A model generated the notes under the pieces. It searched no databases, was not told where the DNA came from, and saw only the letters and a list, made by a program, of their open reading frames with translations. A DNA stretch of 64,000 nt from NCBI RefSeq assembly GCF_900182665.1, contig NZ_FXTL01000016.1, positions 1-64,000 of the forward strand, in the 5' to 3' direction. Of this stretch, positions 62,621-64,000 are shown piece after piece. Each line of letters begins with the position of its first letter. Position 1 is the first letter of the stretch. The position numbers and the translations under genes were made by a program. Source of the DNA: Propioniciclava tarda (GTDB lineage: Bacteria; Actinomycetota; Actinomycetes; Propionibacteriales; Propionibacteriaceae).

Positions 62621-62706
62621 CGAACGGGTACAGCGTGGTTCTCGATAGCGGAATCGCCCCCATGTAGGCCGAATTCGGCATCGACAACCACGCTGTACCG
62701 AGTTCG
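62621..62706. repeat. Long imperfect inverted repeat between glnR-like gene and mshD
   Basis: GGGTACAGCGTGGTT on the left (62626-62640) pairs with AACCACGCTGTACC (62686-62699); with the flanks (CGAAC/GTTCG, TCGAT/ATCGA) the arms reach ~27 bp around a ~33-nt loop. It resembles a small MITE or attenuator hairpin. Confidence 0.75.
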
Positions 62707-62723
62707 TCTGCGCGACGATGACC

Positions 62724-63404
62724 TCACTCGTCCGCGCGCGGGATCCCTTCGGGGGAGAACCGATAGCCCACGTTGCGGACCGTCCCGATCAGCGACTCGA
62801 ACTCGACGCCCAGCTTGGCGCGCAAGCGCCGCACGTGGACGTCGACCGTGCGGGTGCCGCCGTAGTAGTCGTAGCCCCAGACGTCGCTGAGCAACTGTTC
62901 GCGGCTGAAGACGCGTCCGGGATGCTGCGCCAGGTATTTCAGCAGTTCGAACTCGGTGTACGTCAAGTCCAGCGGACGCCCGTTGACGGCCGCGTGGTAG
63001 CCGTTCTCGTCGATCGTGAGCGGACCGGTGGCCAGCACGCTCGACTCCTCGGTGCGTTCCAGCAAGAGCCGCAGTCGCGCCTCGAACTCGGCCGGTCCGG
63101 CGGTGTCGCAGACGATGTCGTCGACGCCCCAGTCCGGACGGATCGCCACGAAGCCACCCTCCGACAGCACCAGCAGTAGCGGCACCGAATTCCCCGCGGC
63201 GACGAAGAGCCGGCACACGGTCCGCGCCGCGGCGAGGTCGGTGCGCGCGTCGATGACCACGGCGTCCACCCGGGACGCGGCCGTCAGCGCGTCGGCGTCC
63301 GGCAGGCAGATGCGCATCGTGTGCGCCAACAGCGCCAGCCCCGGCAACGACACGGGTGCGGCGGGGTCGGAGGCGTCCGGCGTCACCACGAGTAGCTGCG
63401 CCAT
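62724..63404 (-). CDS. GlnR-like winged-helix response regulator
   Basis: A 226-aa OmpR-family protein. The receiver-like domain (residues ~1-110) is atypical: VVIDARTDL stands where the phospho-acceptor Asp normally is, without the acidic pair at the start, as in the orphan regulator GlnR. The C-terminal winged helix is clear (DLTYTEFELLKYLAQHPGRVFSREQLLSDVWGYDYYGGTRTVDVHVRRLRAKLG, GTVRNVGYRF). Adjacent mshD and nearby pst genes mirror the Mycobacterium Rv0818-Rv0820 order, supporting a GlnR-type nitrogen regulator. Confidence 0.85.
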   Translation of the reverse strand: MAQLLVVTPDASDPAAPVSLPGLALLAHTMRICLPDADALTAASRVDAVVIDARTDLAAARTVCRLFVAAGNSVPLLLVLSEGGFVAIRPDWGVDDIVCDTAGPAEFEARLRLLLERTEESSVLATGPLTIDENGYHAAVNGRPLDLTYTEFELLKYLAQHPGRVFSREQLLSDVWGYDYYGGTRTVDVHVRRLRAKLGVEFESLIGTVRNVGYRFSPEGIPRADE

Positions 63405-63471
63405 TTCACCCCGCTTCTGTGTCGCAGGTCATCCTATGGGCAGCCGCGTCCGCCGCCCAGGGGACGGTCGT

Positions 63472-63534
63472 CTGCGGGACTGCGGGACTGCGGGACTGCG
63501 GGACTGCGCGACTGCGGGGACTGCGGGACTGCGG
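63472..63534. repeat. 8-bp tandem repeat (TGCGGGAC)
   Basis: About eight copies of TGCGGGAC in a row with one substituted copy (TGCGCGAC) and one with an extra G. Upstream of the glnR-like gene. Prone to length change by slippage. Confidence 0.9.
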
Positions 63535-63592
63535 GTGGCCGGGCGGTGACTCGCTGCTGGATCTTTGTGCGGTTCGGCACCCTCGTGGCGTC

Positions 63593-63642
63593 GATCTTTG
63601 TGCGCAACCGGGTGTTGTAGGCCCGGGTTGCGCACAGTGATC
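63593..63642. repeat. 50-bp palindromic repeat, copy 1
   Basis: Starts GATCTTTGTGCGCAACCGGG and ends CCCGGGTTGCGCACAGTGATC around the loop TGTTGTAGG. The arms pair over ~14 bp with one bulged G. A degenerate partial copy (GGATCTTTGTGCGGTTCGGC) lies at 63559-63578. Confidence 0.9.
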
Positions 63643-63755
63643 GCTGTCCTTCGGCCCCTCGCAGAGGTTCTGCCCCTCTCCCTGGCTCTGCTGCCGCTCC
63701 CTGGTTGTGCTCCGCTCCCTGGTTCTGCTCCCGCCCCGGTTCTGCTCTACGCGTC

Positions 63756-63805
63756 GATCTTTGTGCGCAACGGGGTGTTGTAGGCCCGGGTTGCGCACAG
63801 TGATC
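63756..63805. repeat. 50-bp palindromic repeat, copy 2
   Basis: Identical to copy 1 except AACGGGG for AACCGGG. The 113-bp spacer before it contains ~18-bp degenerate tandem units of CTCCCTGGTTCTGCTCC type. Confidence 0.9.
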
Positions 63806-63865
63806 CTCGGGGCGTGGGGGGTTGGGGTGTTCCCGGTGGGTGGGGATTCCCCGTAGAGGGGTTAA

Positions 63866-63915
63866 GATCTTTGTGCGCAACCGGGTGCTGTAGGCCCGGG
63901 TTGCGCACAGTGATC
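63866..63915. repeat. 50-bp palindromic repeat, copy 3
   Basis: Same length and orientation as copies 1 and 2; the loop reads TGCTGTAGG. It lies 25 bp after the dtd stop codon on the minus strand, so it may also terminate dtd. Confidence 0.9.
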
Positions 63916-63939
63916 GCCCCTGCGGGCGTCGGGACCGCC

Positions 63940-64000
63940 TCAGGCCCAGGTCGCACTGTCGAGGATCAGCGTCACCGGACCGTCGTTCACCAAAGACACC
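63940..64000 (-). CDS. dtd: D-aminoacyl-tRNA deacylase, C-terminal end (cut by window)
   Basis: Only the last 19 codons are visible: VSLVNDGPVTLILDSATWA and a TGA stop (63940-63942). The LVNDGPVTLILDS ending is characteristic of Dtd, which removes D-amino acids from mischarged tRNAs; NDGPVT contains the conserved Gly-Pro-related active-site segment. The rest lies beyond the right edge. Confidence 0.85.
   Translation of the reverse strand, partial: VSLVNDGPVTLILDSATWA

Noticed and set aside
63593-63915. CRISPR array
   Set aside because: Repeats are 50 bp, strongly palindromic and separated by very unequal spacers (113 and 60 bp) of low complexity; no cas genes nearby.

Overview
The window is high-GC actinobacterial chromosome. 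Mycothione reductase, mycothiol synthase, a Streptomyces-like PHO box, frequent GTG starts and leaderless promoters point to Actinomycetes. The gene set and a GlnR-MshD-Pst neighbourhood like that of Mycobacterium would fit Propionibacteriales, possibly Propionibacteriaceae, but that placement is an inference. Most of the window is ordinary, densely packed chromosome. The exception is the left edge (1-2.8 kb), which is visibly AT-richer and holds debris: the end of an HExxH metallopeptidase gene that looks like a polymorphic-toxin tip, a coupled lipoprotein, an IS3-type transposase fragment, a fragment of an RHS/DNRLRE-like secreted protein, a probable immunity protein and a small membrane protein.

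Layout. 2.8-7 kb: AzlCD amino-acid exporter, a DUF2231-cytochrome b5 fusion, DUF3024 and DUF2237 proteins, a class-I glutamine amidotransferase-like hydrolase and an alpha/beta hydrolase. 7.1-9.5 kb (minus): an operon of a 69-aa ADHG-repeat peptide, a JmjC oxygenase and a sucrase/ferredoxin-like protein. 9.6-16.9 kb: rpiA, a SRPBCC-epimerase fusion, a large SARP regulator, a YiiX/NlpC-like hydrolase and two cell-envelope proteins. 17-18 kb: Rrf2 regulator plus Ric iron-centre repair protein (nitrosative stress). 18.5-22.4 kb: TPP riboswitch-thiM-thiE-thiD-cytX thiamine salvage operon. 22.5-27.4 kb: 8-oxoguanine deaminase, an internally deleted ROK protein, cspA, and an NfeD-like/flotillin pair. 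27.4-31.4 kb: FtsX-type permease, ABC ATPase and a PadR repressor with a double palindromic operator. 32-33.4 kb: divergent arsR/arsM. 33.6-38.6 kb: MFS transporter, HTH regulator and SWIM-SNF2 helicase, chained by GTGA overlaps. 38.6-42 kb: LacI regulator and GH2 glycosidase. 42.2-46 kb: two-subunit xanthine dehydrogenase. 46.3-49.4 kb: small membrane and flavin proteins, then ACR3 arsenite exporter and ArsC. 49.4-55.7 kb: HAD phosphatase, DUF1295 protein, guanine-deaminase-like enzyme, mycothione reductase, a GH3-like lipoprotein, a DUF2510 protein and a DUF4440 protein. 55.7-63.4 kb (minus): glnR-like regulator, mshD, a broken small membrane-protein gene, mutT/SixA, PHO box and pstSCAB. The right edge carries three 50-bp palindromic repeats and the 3' end of dtd.

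Functional links. Arsenic genes lie at two loci 15 kb apart that share a near-identical operator (TCGACAAMCGTCGA). Purine catabolism is spread over 8-oxoguanine deaminase, guanine deaminase and xanthine dehydrogenase. Phosphate uptake is tied to a PHO box.

The most unusual signals are: (i) massive over-representation of the heptamer GGACGCC/GGCGTCC in all reading frames and both orientations, absent from most of the left-edge island; (ii) the ADHG peptide-JmjC oxygenase-ferredoxin-like operon, which has the shape of a peptide-modification system; and (iii) several families of intergenic palindromes, one of them read through as the 3' end of thiE.
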